From contig JARWIR010000022.1 of assembly GCA_029959085.1 (NCBI GenBank), positions 248,001 through 312,000 on the forward strand: a DNA stretch of 64,000 bases. The letters are read 5' to 3'. Positions 1-11,501 of this stretch are shown piece after piece. Under the pieces are notes generated by a model, which saw nothing but the letters and a program-made list of their open reading frames with translations, did not search any database and was not told the origin of the DNA. The position numbers were made by a program, and so were the translations under genes. This DNA comes from Nemophila menziesii. Lineage: Eukaryota > Streptophyta > Magnoliopsida > Boraginales > Hydrophyllaceae. The first letter of the stretch is position 1, and the number at the start of each line of letters is the position of its first letter.

Positions 1-440
1 CCATCAAGGTTTGATTTAATCACCAATCATTACTTAGGAATCCCTAGTAGTGGAGAGGTTGCTCCTAAGCCTAGAAGGCTAGGTAGAATTTAGAATCCTG
101 GTTAATATATAATGCTTAATCTGTGACAGGTTAGAATAACGATTTAGTAATAGACTCATATTAGTAATCCTAATCTATTAGACTTACATTCATATTTGTT
201 TATTTCATATCAGATATTTATTTCTAGTTTTATATTTTATTCTAAAACATATAAATTCATCTACGCTTGTTAAATATAAGTAGATCTAACGGATACAATC
301 CCTGCGAACGAACTTGACTTATCATTAAAACTTGCAAACGATCTGTGATACTTGCAGTGAGTTCCGTGGTTCTCAAGGGTGTGTGACTCTTTATTATTAC
401 CTTTATTTATCTATTATTTCATCACACCTTTGCCCCCACC
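1..440. other. Left flank of the array, unrecognised
   Basis: This stretch has no counterpart anywhere else in the window and ends abruptly where the first array unit begins at about 441. It contains no convincing open reading frame. On the minus strand it carries phrases such as 'gttcgcagggattgtatcc' that recall the non-coding part of some plant Ty3/gypsy elements, but that is a weak impression and not an identification. It may be a retrotransposon fragment or ordinary intergenic DNA. Confidence 0.3.
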
Positions 441-716
441 AATATACCTATTATAAGTCATCCTTATTAAGAATTTAAGTTAGCAATGAATGTCGTAATT
501 GGCATTAGATTCACTGTATGCAAGTTTTTAATTTAAAATATAATTAATATTATATAATTTATTCTAGTAAAATATAAAAGAATTGTTATAATTATCTAAT
601 AAGATAAATGTTGACAAAATACATTATCAAAACAAAAAAATAGAAATGAAATCAAAATGTACTATTTAGGTTTTTCTAATTTCTAAATTAATTACATTTA
701 TGTACCACATAATCTT

Positions 717-832
717 GGGTTTAGTCTTTCATCTAATATTGGATGGTCCAATATATAAATACTGATAATTGGGCCATGCGTCATAATATAAATGGAATAT
801 TTGTCCATCCAATATTTGATTGAAGATTTTTC
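717..832. mobile_element. Resident MITE, unit 1
   Basis: About 116 bp. The left arm contains the near-palindrome around ATCCAATATTGGAT (here atctaatattggat) followed by GGTCCAATAT; the right arm is its reverse complement, ending 'tgaagatttttc'. Extended ends align with the 179-bp element at 38635. Flanks 'cataatctt' and 'cattatcag' could be a decayed 9-bp duplication. The spacer holds TATATAAATA, a good plant TATA box preceded by CCAA, then TTGGGCCATG. Confidence 0.7.
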
Positions 833-1118
833 TCATTATCAGGACCACATTCATTATTTACCTTTAATCATGTCAGTTTCAAATAGAACTCTAACCTAGC
901 CGTCTTTAAGTATACACATAACATACTAGCACCATTACCTATTATTTGTATTCGTTCTCTTATCTCTCTCAATCTTCTTCTCTCTAATCTGGTTTTTCGT
1001 ATCAAATCTTTTTTGTTCACTATCACTTAATTTCTCTTTCATTCTTGTGTACTATTGTTGTTCTCCACTTCCCAACATTACAACCTATTTTTAAACTAAG
1101 TGTAACTTTTATTTCAGA
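833..1118 (+). other. C/T-rich leader-like block (unit 1 example)
   Basis: Non-coding stretch after the resident MITE. It has a C/T-rich tract at about 950-1070 with 'ctctctcaatcttcttctct', lacks ATG after about 871, and ends in 'tttatttcag'. In other units a base change creates an ATG ('tttatgttcac' in units 2, 14 and 15). Confidence 0.4.
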
Positions 1119-1479
1119 TCTTGGATATTACATTTCAAAAAATAAAAACAAGGTACTTTTTATTAAAAAATTTAACTGTTTGATCAATTGAACAAAAAAA
1201 GAGGACGAAAATTAGATTTGTTTAGGAAACATTACTTTTTGCATCTTTATATTTGTGAATATTAGTTATACATTGTTAGATTATATATATCTATATATTT
1301 GTATTCATAAAATTGCTAAATACTTATTCAAATTTTTAACTGTAAATAAGTTAGATTTTATTATTGTAACAAATATTTTGGAAATCCTAATTTTGTACCT
1401 TTACAAGTTTATAGTGTTAAATAAATTTTTTCATTATTGTAGATAAACTCTTGGTGGGGCTTTGGAGATTATATCTCTG

Positions 1480-2335
1480 GTAAGTCCATTAAAAATTGTT
1501 TAATAGTAATCATGTCTAGTGAATTAAATATTTTAAAATCCAGGATTGTTTTTTCGAATTTACTGTATACTTTAAAATGTCATGTTTGTCCACTTAACTT
1601 TAGTTTAGCTGGGATTTTGCATTCTAGCATTGAGATAAAAAAACTTTAGTTTTATTATATCATAAATATTTTTATATGTATCTTTATAAGTAAAGTCTAA
1701 TTATATGGGCTGGTTTTACCCAACTCTTGGATAAGGTAAATCAAGAATAATATATCAGTTCCAGAAGTTGCTGGCGTAACCCTAGATAGAGTAAAAAAAT
1801 GTTTACCCTTGGATTAATTTGGGTTAACCGTTGGATACCTTCAATTACATTCGATTTCCTTAGTTTATCTTTGGATTATACCTATTGATCAACATCGGCC
1901 AAATTTTTTTTCCATATCATATAGCAAAAAAATTACTTAGAATCTAGAAAAGATGAAGTCATCATTCTTCTAATTCATCAATATTATCTATTATAAACGA
2001 ATAAGATGAAATTAACAATTTATAAACCAATACTAATGTTAAAATTCGATACTTCATGAATCATATACTTCAAAAAAAGTTACAATTCAAAGTATAAAGA
2101 TTTATACATTACTTAAATTTCCCCAAAAACTATTAAAAAAAATTTCCTTTTACTTCATAATCCTTCAAAAGCCTAGATTAATTTGGGTCTTGTTCGTCAT
2201 CTCGGGTGCTCGGTCAACCTATTCAACCCTATATATTTCTTTTCACACAAAATATGTTAAATACATAAGTTATTTAGAAACATTAGGATTTAGAAAACTA
2301 AGATTCATCATAGACCTTAAAGTTTTACTAATTTA
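1480..2335. other. A+T-rich non-coding segment (unit 1 example)
   Basis: About 850 bases between the 37-nt block and the minirepeats with no gene, transposon end or stable hairpin that I can defend. It has a TATA-like 'ccctatatatttc' at about 2227 and is the target zone for both the 191-bp MITE (near the left end) and the MULE (after 'tcataa') in other units. Confidence 0.5.
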
Positions 2336-2450
2336 GGGAGTGAACTGAAAACCTGTAGGGACTAACATGCAAAGTGTAGTAGTTTTAGAGACTGAAGTGT
2401 AAAGTTTAGTAGCTTCTGGAACTAAAACGCAAAATCTTAGTGGATTTGAA
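2336..2450 (+). repeat. Degenerate ~30-bp minirepeats (unit 1 example)
   Basis: Three to four diverged head-to-tail copies of a phrase like 'gactgaaatgtaaagttta', each about 30 bp: copies begin near 2336 (partial), 2359, 2390 and 2420. Present in every unit just before 'ggattgaaccccaagaag'. Phrases of this kind are common in plant transposon-derived DNA. No function is evident. Confidence 0.6.
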
Positions 2451-2520
2451 CCCCAAGAAGTGTTACTTATTTTTTATATCATTACTGTTTAGATTATAAA
2501 ATATAAATGTTCTCCTATTA

Positions 2521-2680
2521 ATTACATCCATTAACCCCTGAACTATGAGAAGATTGAGAACATACCCCCCTCCCCCACTGTTTAAAATTGTACTGGTTAC
2601 CCCCATTATTAGTTTTCATGACTCGTTACCCTTGTTAGCGGAAACCGTAAAAAACTGTCGTTAGTTGGTCATGTGCCTGA
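2521..2680. mobile_element. MULE-end-like remnant (unit 1 example)
   Basis: The order 'cccctgaact', a C-run, 'tttaaaatt', 'ctggttaccccc', 'tttcatgactcgttaccc', 'gttagcgga' parallels the inverted ends of the 1.34-kb MULE ('cccctgaac', 'ccccaaag', 'ttaaaatgcgactagttgcc', 'ttcgtgactcg', 'gttaac'). It appears to be a single old end of a related element, fixed in the ancestral unit before amplification. I see no matching opposite end nearby. Units 5, 8 and 18 have lost about 110 bp of it (junctions near 17155, 26840 and 62990). Confidence 0.5.
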
Positions 2681-3018
2681 TTTTTTAATTAAAAAAACAA
2701 ATTTTCTGATTTAATAAACATTACCTATTAATTAATAATAATATATTTGGTTGTTCCTAATCACCAAACTTTAAAAACACAAATTTAAAACAAATATAAT
2801 AAAGCATCATACACAAAATCATTCATTGGGAAAACTAGAAGAACCCTAATTTCAAAAATTCATGTTGCCCATTTTAGTAAACTCTTATGCCCATTAGAAA
2901 ATCCAAGCTTGTGTAATTTGGACTTTTCCTTATTTAAACGAACCTTAAATTTTTATATAAGTCTTGTTTATTTTTCAAGAGGGAACAGTTCGTAGAGTCT
3001 ACAAGTCTTTTTCATTTT

Positions 3019-3524
3019 TCAAACAATTTGTAAGCGTTCGAAAGTCTCTTGATTCTTTTCAAAGCCAGCGAAAGTATTACAAACGTGACCTATTTCGCCA
3101 CTTATATTGCAAAAACTTCCACCATCGCTACCTTGAGTGTTTCTAAGAGCCCCACCAAAACCAACATTGTTTTGTGGAAATGGAACCATATTAGTTGTCT
3201 CAAATTGACGAGGACTAAAATTATCTGAGATTGTGTACCTAAATTTCCAAAACCGTCTAAAGGGGTGTTTGAATTTTGGTTGAGCATCATGGGCATGGTT
3301 TTTTTGTGGTAAGAAGAATTGTACCAGAGATGGGTCAAGATTATTAAATAGTGTAGCTGGTAATAGTGAAAAAGAAGCAGAATAATCGAATGCTCCTTGT
3401 AAAAGCAAATTGTTCTGATCAACCTTGTTGAAACTGGGTTAAAAAGTTATACTTTGGTGCTCAAGCATGTCGCTATTGTTAGCAATAATATTGTTATTAT
3501 TGTTGTTATTTTTCATGTACCAAT
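3019..3524 (-). pseudogene. Transcription-factor-like exon remnant, unit 1
   Basis: Reading the minus strand, a frame runs from WYMKNN and an Asn run through LEHQSITFSPSFNKV, FNNLDPSLVQFF and then, after frameshifts, MLNQ.SNTPLDGFGNLGTQS and PFPQNNVGFGGALRNTQGSD, ending ...GFEKNQETFERLQIV and a stop. The mixture of Asn, Ser, Gln and Pro suggests a plant transcription-factor activation region, but no DNA-binding domain is present and I cannot name the family. At least two frameshifts separate the pieces, so no intact protein is made. The upstream edge 'gatgtag' could be a splice acceptor. In unit 1 a lost G opens a 129-codon alternative frame (3019-3408), which explains that long ORF. Confidence 0.55.
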
Positions 3525-3950
3525 CTACATCATTTTTTGTACATACAAATTTTTTAATGGTGTTTAAAATTATTAGATAAGAAAAGAGTTTGAAAGATCT
3601 CAAAAGACTAACTTGATCTAGAAATTTTATAGATCACTCTCCTTTATTGGCAATAACTATAATTGTAAATATACATATACCTATTATAAGTCGTCCTTAT
3701 TAAGAATTTAAGTTAGTAATGAATGTCGTAATTGGCATTAGAATCATTGTATGCATGTTTTTAATTTAAAATATTATTTATATTAGATAATTTATTCTAG
3801 TAAAATATAAAAGAATTGTTATAATTATCTAATTAGATAAATGTTGACAAAATACATTATCAAAAAAAGAAAATAGAAATAAAATCAAAATGTACTATTT
3901 AGGTTTTTCTTATTTCTAAATTAATTATATTTATGTACTACATAATCTTG

Positions 3951-4065
3951 GGGTTAGACTTTCATCCAATATTGGATGGTCCAATATATAAATACTGATA
4001 ATTGGGCCATGCGTCATAATATAAATGAAATATTGGTCCATCCAATATTCTATTGAAATTTTTTC
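3951..4065. mobile_element. Resident MITE, unit 2
   Basis: Full-length copy with intact ATCCAATATTGGAT palindrome in the left arm and TATATAAATA in the spacer. The right arm reads 'tattgaaattttttc'. Confidence 0.7.
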
Positions 4066-6324
4066 TCATTATCAGGAACACATTCATTATATACCTCTAA
4101 TCATGTCAGTTTCAAATAGAACTCTAACCTAGCCGCCTTTAAGTATACACATAACATACTAGCACTATTACCTATTATTTGTTTTCGTTCTCTTATCTCT
4201 CTCAATTTTCTTCTCTCTAATCTGGTTTTTTGTATCAAATCTTTTATGTTCACTATCACTTCATTCATCTTTCATTCTTGTGTACTATTGTTGTTCTCCA
4301 CTTCCCAACATTACAACCTATTTTTAAACTAAGTGTAACTTGTATTTCAGATTGTTGGACTGTACATTTCAAAAAATAAAAACAATGTACTTTTATAATA
4401 TTTAAAAAATTAATTGATTGGGTAATTTTACAATATATTTTTTAATATTATTCATAATTGGTTGTAGAATAATATTAAGAAATTTAGATGTTTGATCAAT
4501 TGAACAAAAAAAGAGGGCAAACATTAGATTTGTTTAGGAAACATTACTTTTTGCATCATTATATTTTTGAATATTAGTTGTACATTGTTAGCTTATATAT
4601 CTATGGATTTGTATTCATAAAATTGCTAAATACTTATTCAAATTTTTAACTGTAAATAAGTTAGATTTTATTTTTGTAACAAATATTTTGGAATTCCTAA
4701 TTTTGTACCTTTACAAGTTTATAGTGTTAAATAAATTTTTTCATTATTGTAGATAAACTCTTGGTGGAGCTTTGGAGATTATATCTCTCGTGAGTCCATA
4801 AACAATTGTTTAACAGTAATCATGTCTAGTGAATTATATATTTTAAAATCCATGATTTTTTTTCGAATTTACTGTATACTTTAAAATGTCATGTTGGTCC
4901 ACTTATCTTTAGTTTAGCTGGGATTTTGCATTCTAGCATTAAGATCAACAAAACTTCAGTTTTATTATATCATAAATATTTTTATAAGTATCTTTCTAAG
5001 TAAAGTCTAATTATATGGGCTGGTTTTACCCAACTCTTAGATAAGGTAAATCAAGAATAATATATATTGATTCCAGAAATTGATGGGGTAACGCTAGATA
5101 GGGTAAAACAATATTTACTCAGGGATTAATTTGGGGTAACCGTTGGATACATTCAATTGCATTCGATTTCCTTAGTTTAATTTCGGAATATCCCTATTGA
5201 TCAACATTGGCCAAATTTTTTTTACACTTGATAGAGTAAAAAAATGACTTAGAATCTAGAAAAGATGAAGTCATCATTCTTCTAATTCATCAATATTATC
5301 TACTATAAACGAATAAGATGAAATTAAAAATTCATAAACCAATACGAATGTTAAAATTCGATACTTCATGATTCATATACTTCAAAAAAGTTACAATTCA
5401 AAGTATAAAGATTTATACATTACTTAACTTTCCCCAAAAACTATTAAAAAAAATTTCCTTTTACTTCATAAACCATAAAAAGCCTAGATTAATTAAGGTC
5501 TTGTTAGTCATCTCGGGTGCTCGGTCAACCTATTCAACCCTATATATTTCTTTTCACACAATATATGTTAAGTACATATGTTATTTAGAAGCTTTAGGAT
5601 TTAGAAAACTAAGATTCATCATAGACCTTAAAGTTTTACTAATTTAGGGAGTGAACTGCAAACATGTATGGACTAAAATGCAAAGTGTTGTAGTTCTAGA
5701 GACTGAAATGTAAAGTTTAGTAGCTTCTGGAACTGAAATGCAAAATCTTAGTGGATTGAACCCCAAGAAGTGTTACTTATTTTTTATATCATTACGGTTT
5801 AGATTATAAAATATCATTGATCTCCGATTAATTACATCCATTACCTCCTGAACTATGAGAAGATTGAGAACTTACCCCCCCACTGTTTAAAATGGTACTG
5901 GTTACCCCCATTATTAGTTTTCTTGACTCGTTACCCCTGTTAACAGAAACCGTAAAAAACCGCCGTTAGCTGGTCATGTGCCTGATTTTTTTAAGTAAAA
6001 AACACATTTTCTGATTTAATAAACATTACCTATTAATTAACAATAGTATATTTGGTAGTTCCTAATCACCTAAACTTTAAAAACACAAATTTAAAACAAA
6101 AATAATAAAGCATCATACACAAAATCATTCATTGGGAAAACTAGAAGAACCCTAATTTCAAAAATTCATGTTGCCCATTTTAGTAAACTCTTATGCCCAT
6201 TAGAAAATCCAAGCTTGTGTAATTTAGACTTTGCCTCATTTAAACGAACCTTAAATTTGTATATAATTCTTGTTTATTTTTCAAGAGGGAACAGTTCGTT
6301 GAGTCTACAAGTCTTGTTCATTTT

Positions 6325-6830
6325 TCAAACAATTTGTAAGCGTTCGAAAGTCTCTTGATTCTTTTCAAAGCCAGCGAAACTATTACAAACGTGACCTATT
6401 TCGCCACTTATATGGCAAAAAATTCCACCATCGCTAACTTGAGAGTTTCTAAGAGCGCCACCAAAACCAACATTGTTTTGTGGAAATGGAACCATATTGG
6501 TAGTCTCGATTTGACGAGGACTAAAATTATCTAAGATTGTGTACCTAAATTTCCAAAACTGTCTAAAGGGGTGTTTGAAATTTGGTTGATCATCATGGCA
6601 TGGTTTTTTTGGTGGTAAGAAGAATTGTACCAGAGATGGGTCAAGATTATTAAATAGTGTAGCTGGTGATGGTTAAAAAGAAGCAGAATAATCGAATGCT
6701 CCTTGTAAAAGCAAATTGTTCTGATCAACCTTGTTGAAACTGGGTGAAAAAGTTATGCTTTGGTGCTCAAGCATGTCGTTATTGTTAGTAATAACATTGT
6801 TATTATTGTTGTTATTTTTCATGTACCAAT
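6325..6830 (-). pseudogene. Transcription-factor-like exon remnant, unit 2
   Basis: As unit 1 in order, but broken additionally: the longest open piece is 65 codons (6531-6728), and the 3' part has a changed 'cttgagagt' near 6440. Confidence 0.5.
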
Positions 6831-7255
6831 CTACATCATTTGTTGTACATACAAATTTTTTAATGGTGTTTAAAATTATTAGATAAGAAAAGAGTTTGAA
6901 AGATCTAAAAAGACGAACTTGATCTAGAAATTTTATAGATCACTCTCCATTATTGGCAATAACTATAATTGTAAACATACATATACCTATTATAAGTCGT
7001 CCTTATTAAGAATTTAAGTTAGCAATGAATGTCGCAATTGGCATTAGAATCATTGTATGCAAGTTTTTAATTTAAAATATTATTTATATTATATAATTTA
7101 TTCTAGTAAAATATAAAAGAATTTTATAATTATCTATTTAGATAAATGTTGAGAAAATACATTATCAAAACAAGAAAATAGAAATGAAATCAAAATGTAC
7201 TATTTAGGTTTTTCTAATTTCTAAATTAATTACAATTATGTACCACATAATCTTG

Positions 7256-7370
7256 GAGTTAGTCTTTTATCTAATATTGGATGGTCCAGTATATAAATAC
7301 TGATAATTGGGCCATGAGTCATAATATAAATGGAATATTGGTCCATCCAATATTCTATTGAAGATTTTTC
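7256..7370. mobile_element. Resident MITE, unit 3
   Basis: Full-length. The left arm has 'atctaatattggat' and the TATA motif is preceded by 'ccagta' rather than 'ccaata'. Confidence 0.7.
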
Positions 7371-8318
7371 TCATTATCAGGACCGCATTCATTATTTACC
7401 TCTAATCATGTTACTTTCAAATAGAACTCTAACCTAGCCGCCTTTAAGTATACACATAACATACTAGCACCATTACCTATTATTTGTCTTGTTCTCTTAT
7501 CTCTCTCAATCTTCTTCTCTCTAGTCTGGTTTTTCGTATTAAATCTTTTTTGTTCACTATCACTTCATTCCTCTTTCATTCTTGTGTACGATTGTTGTTC
7601 TCCACTTTCCAACATTACAACCTATTTTTAAACTAAGTGTAACTTGTATTTCAGATAGTTGGACTTTACATTTCGAAAAATAAAAACAAGGTACTTTTAT
7701 AATATTTAAAAAATTAATTAACTGGGGAATTTTACAATATATTTTTTAATATTATTCATACTTGATTGTAGAATAATATTAAAAAATTCAACTGTTTGAT
7801 CAATTGAACAAAAAAAGAGGGCAAACATTAGATTTGTTTAGGAAACATTACTTTTTACATCTTTATATTTGTGAATATTAGTTGTACATTGTTAGCTTAT
7901 ATATCTATGGATTTGTATTCATAAAATTTCTAAATACTTATTCAAATTTTTATCTGTAAATAAGTTAGATTTTATTTTTGTAATAATTATTTTGGAAATC
8001 CTAATTTTGTACCTTTACAAGTTTATAGTGTTAAATAAAAAATTTCATTATTGTAGATAAACTCTTGGTGGAGCTTTGGAGATTATATCTCTGGTAAGTC
8101 CATAAACAATTGTTTAATAGTAATCATGTCTAGTGAATTTCTTGTATACTTAAAATGTCATGTTTGTCCATAAAATTCTAAATCCATGATTTTTTTTTGA
8201 ATTTCCTGTATAGTTTAAAATGTCATGTTTGTCCACATAACTTTAGTTTAGCTGGGATTTTGCATTCTAGCATTGAGATCAAAAAAAATTCAGTTTTATT
8301 ATATCATAAATATTTTTA

Positions 8319-9656
8319 GAGTAAATACACTGTTTACCCCTGAACCTGATTGACGGACTGTCCCCAAAGATTAAAATGCGACTAGTTGCCCCCTAAACTT
8401 TAAATTCGTGACTCGATGCCCCTTGTGACCATTTTCTGTCAATTTTTTCGTTAACTCGCAGCATGGGTTCCACGCGCCGTTAACTCGTGACTCGTTGCCC
8501 CCTGAACTTTTTTTTTCAGAATTATTTTGACTCGTTGCCCCCCTGAACTTTTTTTTTTCGGAATTAATTATTTAAAAAATCATTTTAACAGGGGCAAATT
8601 TGGTATTTCAAATCTTCTTCTCCATGATCTTCTTCTCCAAAGCTTCTTCTCCATGATTAAAGCTTCAAAACTTCAAAGCTTTAAATCTTTAAATCTTTAA
8701 ATCTTCAAATCTTCAAATCTTTAAATCTTCAAATCTTCAAACCTTAGATCACCACTACGAGCTTCTAAATTAAGCTATAATTAATACAAAAAACAAGCCT
8801 CATCTTCTTCCTTTCTCCCTGTCGGTCTTCCTGACGCACGTTAGCAACAGCTACCCTATTTTCTTTGCTTCGTGATCTCTCAGATTCGTTCTCACCAGGT
8901 ACGGTTTTGTAACAATACCCAACATCAAAAGTTTTCCATTCTCTCACTTAGATCTGTAATTTTTCTACTTTTCTTCATTAATTTTTGTATATTTTTCTTG
9001 AATATATCATTCATTTAATTGAAAATCAATACCAAAAAGAATAGATTAAAATTTTGATAAAAATCGTGACTTTTTTTGGGTCTCCCATTGGTTTTACAAA
9101 AATTGATATAATGAAACATAACATGTTCACGTTTAGGTTGAAAATATCAAGAATCAATACCAACTGTACAATGTATTGTAGCAAAAACCATGACTCGAAT
9201 TACAAAAGTAAAACGAAAAGATCATGCGTTTTGAATATCGGATGTCAAGTTTAATGAATATTGGAAGAAGAATTTAAAGAAAGAAGGGTATGAAATTAAT
9301 GAAGAGTTTATTCATGAATATTTTTTTATCAAACTTTCTCCATTAATGAAGAAGAAATGTAAAATACCCAAAATACCCATCTTTAAAAAAAGGATATAAT
9401 TAACAATTTAAAAAAAATTGGGGGGGGGCAACTAGTCACGAAATTAAAACTTTAGGGGGCAAAAAGTACGGGGCAACTAGTCCACGCGCGCGTGGCACTC
9501 ACGCTGCAAATTAACGGAAAAAATGGACGGAAAACAGCAAAAAGGACTAACGAGTCACGAAATTAAAGTTTAGGGGGCAACTAGTCGCATTTTAAACTTT
9601 GGGGGGGCAATCAGTCAATCGGGGTAAAGCTCAGGGGGTAAACAGTGTATTTACTC
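8319..9656. mobile_element. Non-autonomous MULE-type element, copy 1
   Basis: A 1,338-bp element bounded by inverted ends that begin GAGTAAATACACTGTTTACC and are flanked by a 9-bp direct repeat ATATTTTTA at 8310-8318 and 9657-9665. Units without the insertion contain this 9-mer once. The inverted similarity continues inward for about 250 bp on each side and repeats the phrase 'tgactcgttgcccc'. Long inverted ends with a 9-bp duplication are typical of Mutator-like elements. No transposase is visible. The longest internal frames are 60 codons (minus, 8765-8947) and 66 codons (plus, 9054-9254); neither is recognisable, so the interior may be captured host DNA. The palindrome CCACGCGCGCGTGG lies at 9482-9495. 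Confidence 0.88.
8661..8741. repeat. A/T/C microsatellite inside MULE copy 1
   Basis: Irregular iteration of 7- to 9-base phrases of the type 'aaatctt' and 'caaatcttt'. The corresponding tract is about 60 bp longer in copy 2 (39618-39758) and unchanged in copy 3 (about 54462-54543). Confidence 0.75.
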
Positions 9657-11001
9657 ATATTTTTATAAGTATCTTTATAAGTAAAGTCTAATTATATGGG
9701 CTGGTTTTACCCAACTCTTGGATAAGGTAAATCAAGAATAATATATATTGGTTCTAGAAATTGCTGGGGTAACTCTAGATAAAGTAAAAATATGTTTTCC
9801 CTTGGATTAATTCGGGTTAACCATTGGATGCCTTCAATTGCATTCGATTTCCTTAGATTAACTTTGGATTATCCCTATTGATCAACATTGGCCAAATTTT
9901 TTTTACACATGGTAGAGTAAAAAATGACTTAGAATCCAGAAAAGATGAAGTCATCATTCTTCTAATTCATCAATATTATCTACTATAAACGAATAAGATG
10001 AAATTAACAATTTATAAACCAATATGAATGTTAAAATTCGATACTTCATGAATCATATACTTCAAAAAAAGTTATAATTCAAAGTATAAAGATTTATACA
10101 TTACTTAACTTTCCCCAAAAACTATTAAAAAAAATTTCCTTTTACTTCATAAACCTTCAAAAGCCTAGATTAATTAGGGCCTTGCTAGTCATCTCGGGTG
10201 CTAGGTCAACGTATTCAACCCTATATATTTCTTTTCACACAAAATATGTTAAGTACATAAGTTAATTAGAAGCTTTAGGATTTAGAAAACTAAGATTCAT
10301 CATAGACCTTAAAGTTTTACTCATTTAGGGAGTGAACTGCAAACTTGTAGGGACTAAAATGCAAAGTGTAGTAGTTTTAGAGACTGAAATGTAAAGTTTA
10401 GTAGCTTCTGGAACTGAAATACAAAATCTTAGTGGATTGAACCCCAAGAAGTGTTACTTATTTTTTATATCATTACAATTTAGATTATAAAATATCATTG
10501 ATCGCCGATTAATTACATCCATTACATCCTGATCTATGAGAAGATTGAGAATTTACCCCCCCCCCACTGTTTAAAATGGTATTGGTTACCCCCGTTGTTA
10601 GTTTTCGTGACTCGTTACCGCTGTTAACGGAAACCGTAAAAAACCGCCGGTCATTTTCCTGAATTTTTTAATTAAGAAAACAGTTTTCTGATCTAATAAA
10701 CATTACCTATTAATTAACAATAGTATATTTGGTAGTTCCTAATCACCTAAACTTTAAAAACACAAATTTAAAACAAAAATAATAAAGCATCATACACAAA
10801 ATCATTCATTGGGAAAACTAGAAGAACCTTAATTTCAAAAATTCATGTTGCCCGTTTTAGTAAACTCTTATGCCCATTAGAAAATCCAAGCTTGTGTAAT
10901 TTGGAATTTGCCTCATTTAAACGAACGTTAAATTTTTATATAAGTCTTCTTTATTTTTCAGGAGGGAACAGTTCGTAGAGTCTACAAGTCTTGTTCATTT
11001 T

Positions 11002-11501
11002 TCAAACAATTTGCAAGAGTTTGAAAGTCTCTTGATTATTTTCAAAACCAGCGAAAGTATTACGAACTTGACCCATTTCGCCACTTATATTGCAAAAACT
11101 TCCACCATCTCTACCTTGAGTGTTTCTAAGAGTGCCAACAAAACCAACATTGTTTTGTGGAAATGGAACCACATTGGTAGTCTCAAATTGACGAGAACTA
11201 AAATTATCGTGTACCTAAATTTCCAAAACTGTCTAAAGGGGTGTTAGAAATTTGGTTGAGTTTCATGGGCATAGATTTTTTGGTGGTAAGAAGAATTGTA
11301 CCAGAGATGGGTCAAGATTATTAAAGAGTATAGCATGTGATGGTGAAAAAGAAGTAGAAGAATCGAATGTTCCTTGTAAAAGAAAATTGTTCAGATCAAC
11401 CTTGTTGAAACTGGGTGAAAAAGTTATGCTTTGGTGCTCAAGCATGTCGTTATTGTTAGCAATTAAATTGTTATTATTGTTGTTATTTTTCATGTACCAA
11501 T
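11002..11501 (-). pseudogene. Transcription-factor-like exon remnant, unit 3
   Basis: The Asn-rich part is open for 76 codons (11263-11493). A small deletion around 11209 removes 'tgagat'. On the other strand two frames of 78 and 101 codons open by chance. Confidence 0.5.

Larger units (their letters stand above)
441..3673 (+). repeat. Array unit 1
   Basis: First copy, abutting unrelated DNA on its left. Its length is 3,233 bp. It lacks about 75 bp in the intron-like region after 1155, where 'ggtactttttatt' joins directly to 'aaaaaatttaactg'; this accounts for its short length. The exon-like block at about 1119 is one base shorter than in other units. Its right half resembles units 13 and 14. 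Confidence 0.9.
3674..6979 (+). repeat. Array unit 2
   Basis: A 3,306-bp copy without large insertions. It matches unit 15 at an offset of about 45.8 kb. The match is good but clearly imperfect before about 5.2 kb and nearly perfect after it. The 37-nt exon-like block at 4753-4789 ends in CTC followed by GTGAGT, unlike the usual CTG followed by GTAAGT. Confidence 0.9.

Noticed and set aside
1255..1446. A recurrent 63-codon plus-strand frame (also at 12539, 15820, 18970 and others)
   Set aside because: It starts at GTG in A+T-rich DNA, encodes only Ile/Leu/Tyr/Lys-rich sequence, ends exactly at the acceptor of the 37-nt block and is better explained as intron. Its conservation reflects recent copying of the unit.
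1681..1860. Possible further MITE around 'ttttacccaactcttggat' and 'gggttaaccgttggat'
   Set aside because: The inverted match is short and irregular and no flanking duplication was found.
2964..3146. 60-codon plus-strand frame with basic residues (also in units 10, 12, 13, 14)
   Set aside because: It lies opposite the better-supported minus-strand pseudogene frame and is interrupted in other units.
8765..9254. MULE-internal 60- and 66-codon frames as transposase
   Set aside because: They are far too short, and no zinc-finger or catalytic motif of MULE transposases can be seen.
8319..9656. Helitron or CACTA element
   Set aside because: The ends are long inverted repeats with a 9-bp duplication; Helitrons lack both, and CACTA elements start CACTA and make 3-bp duplications.
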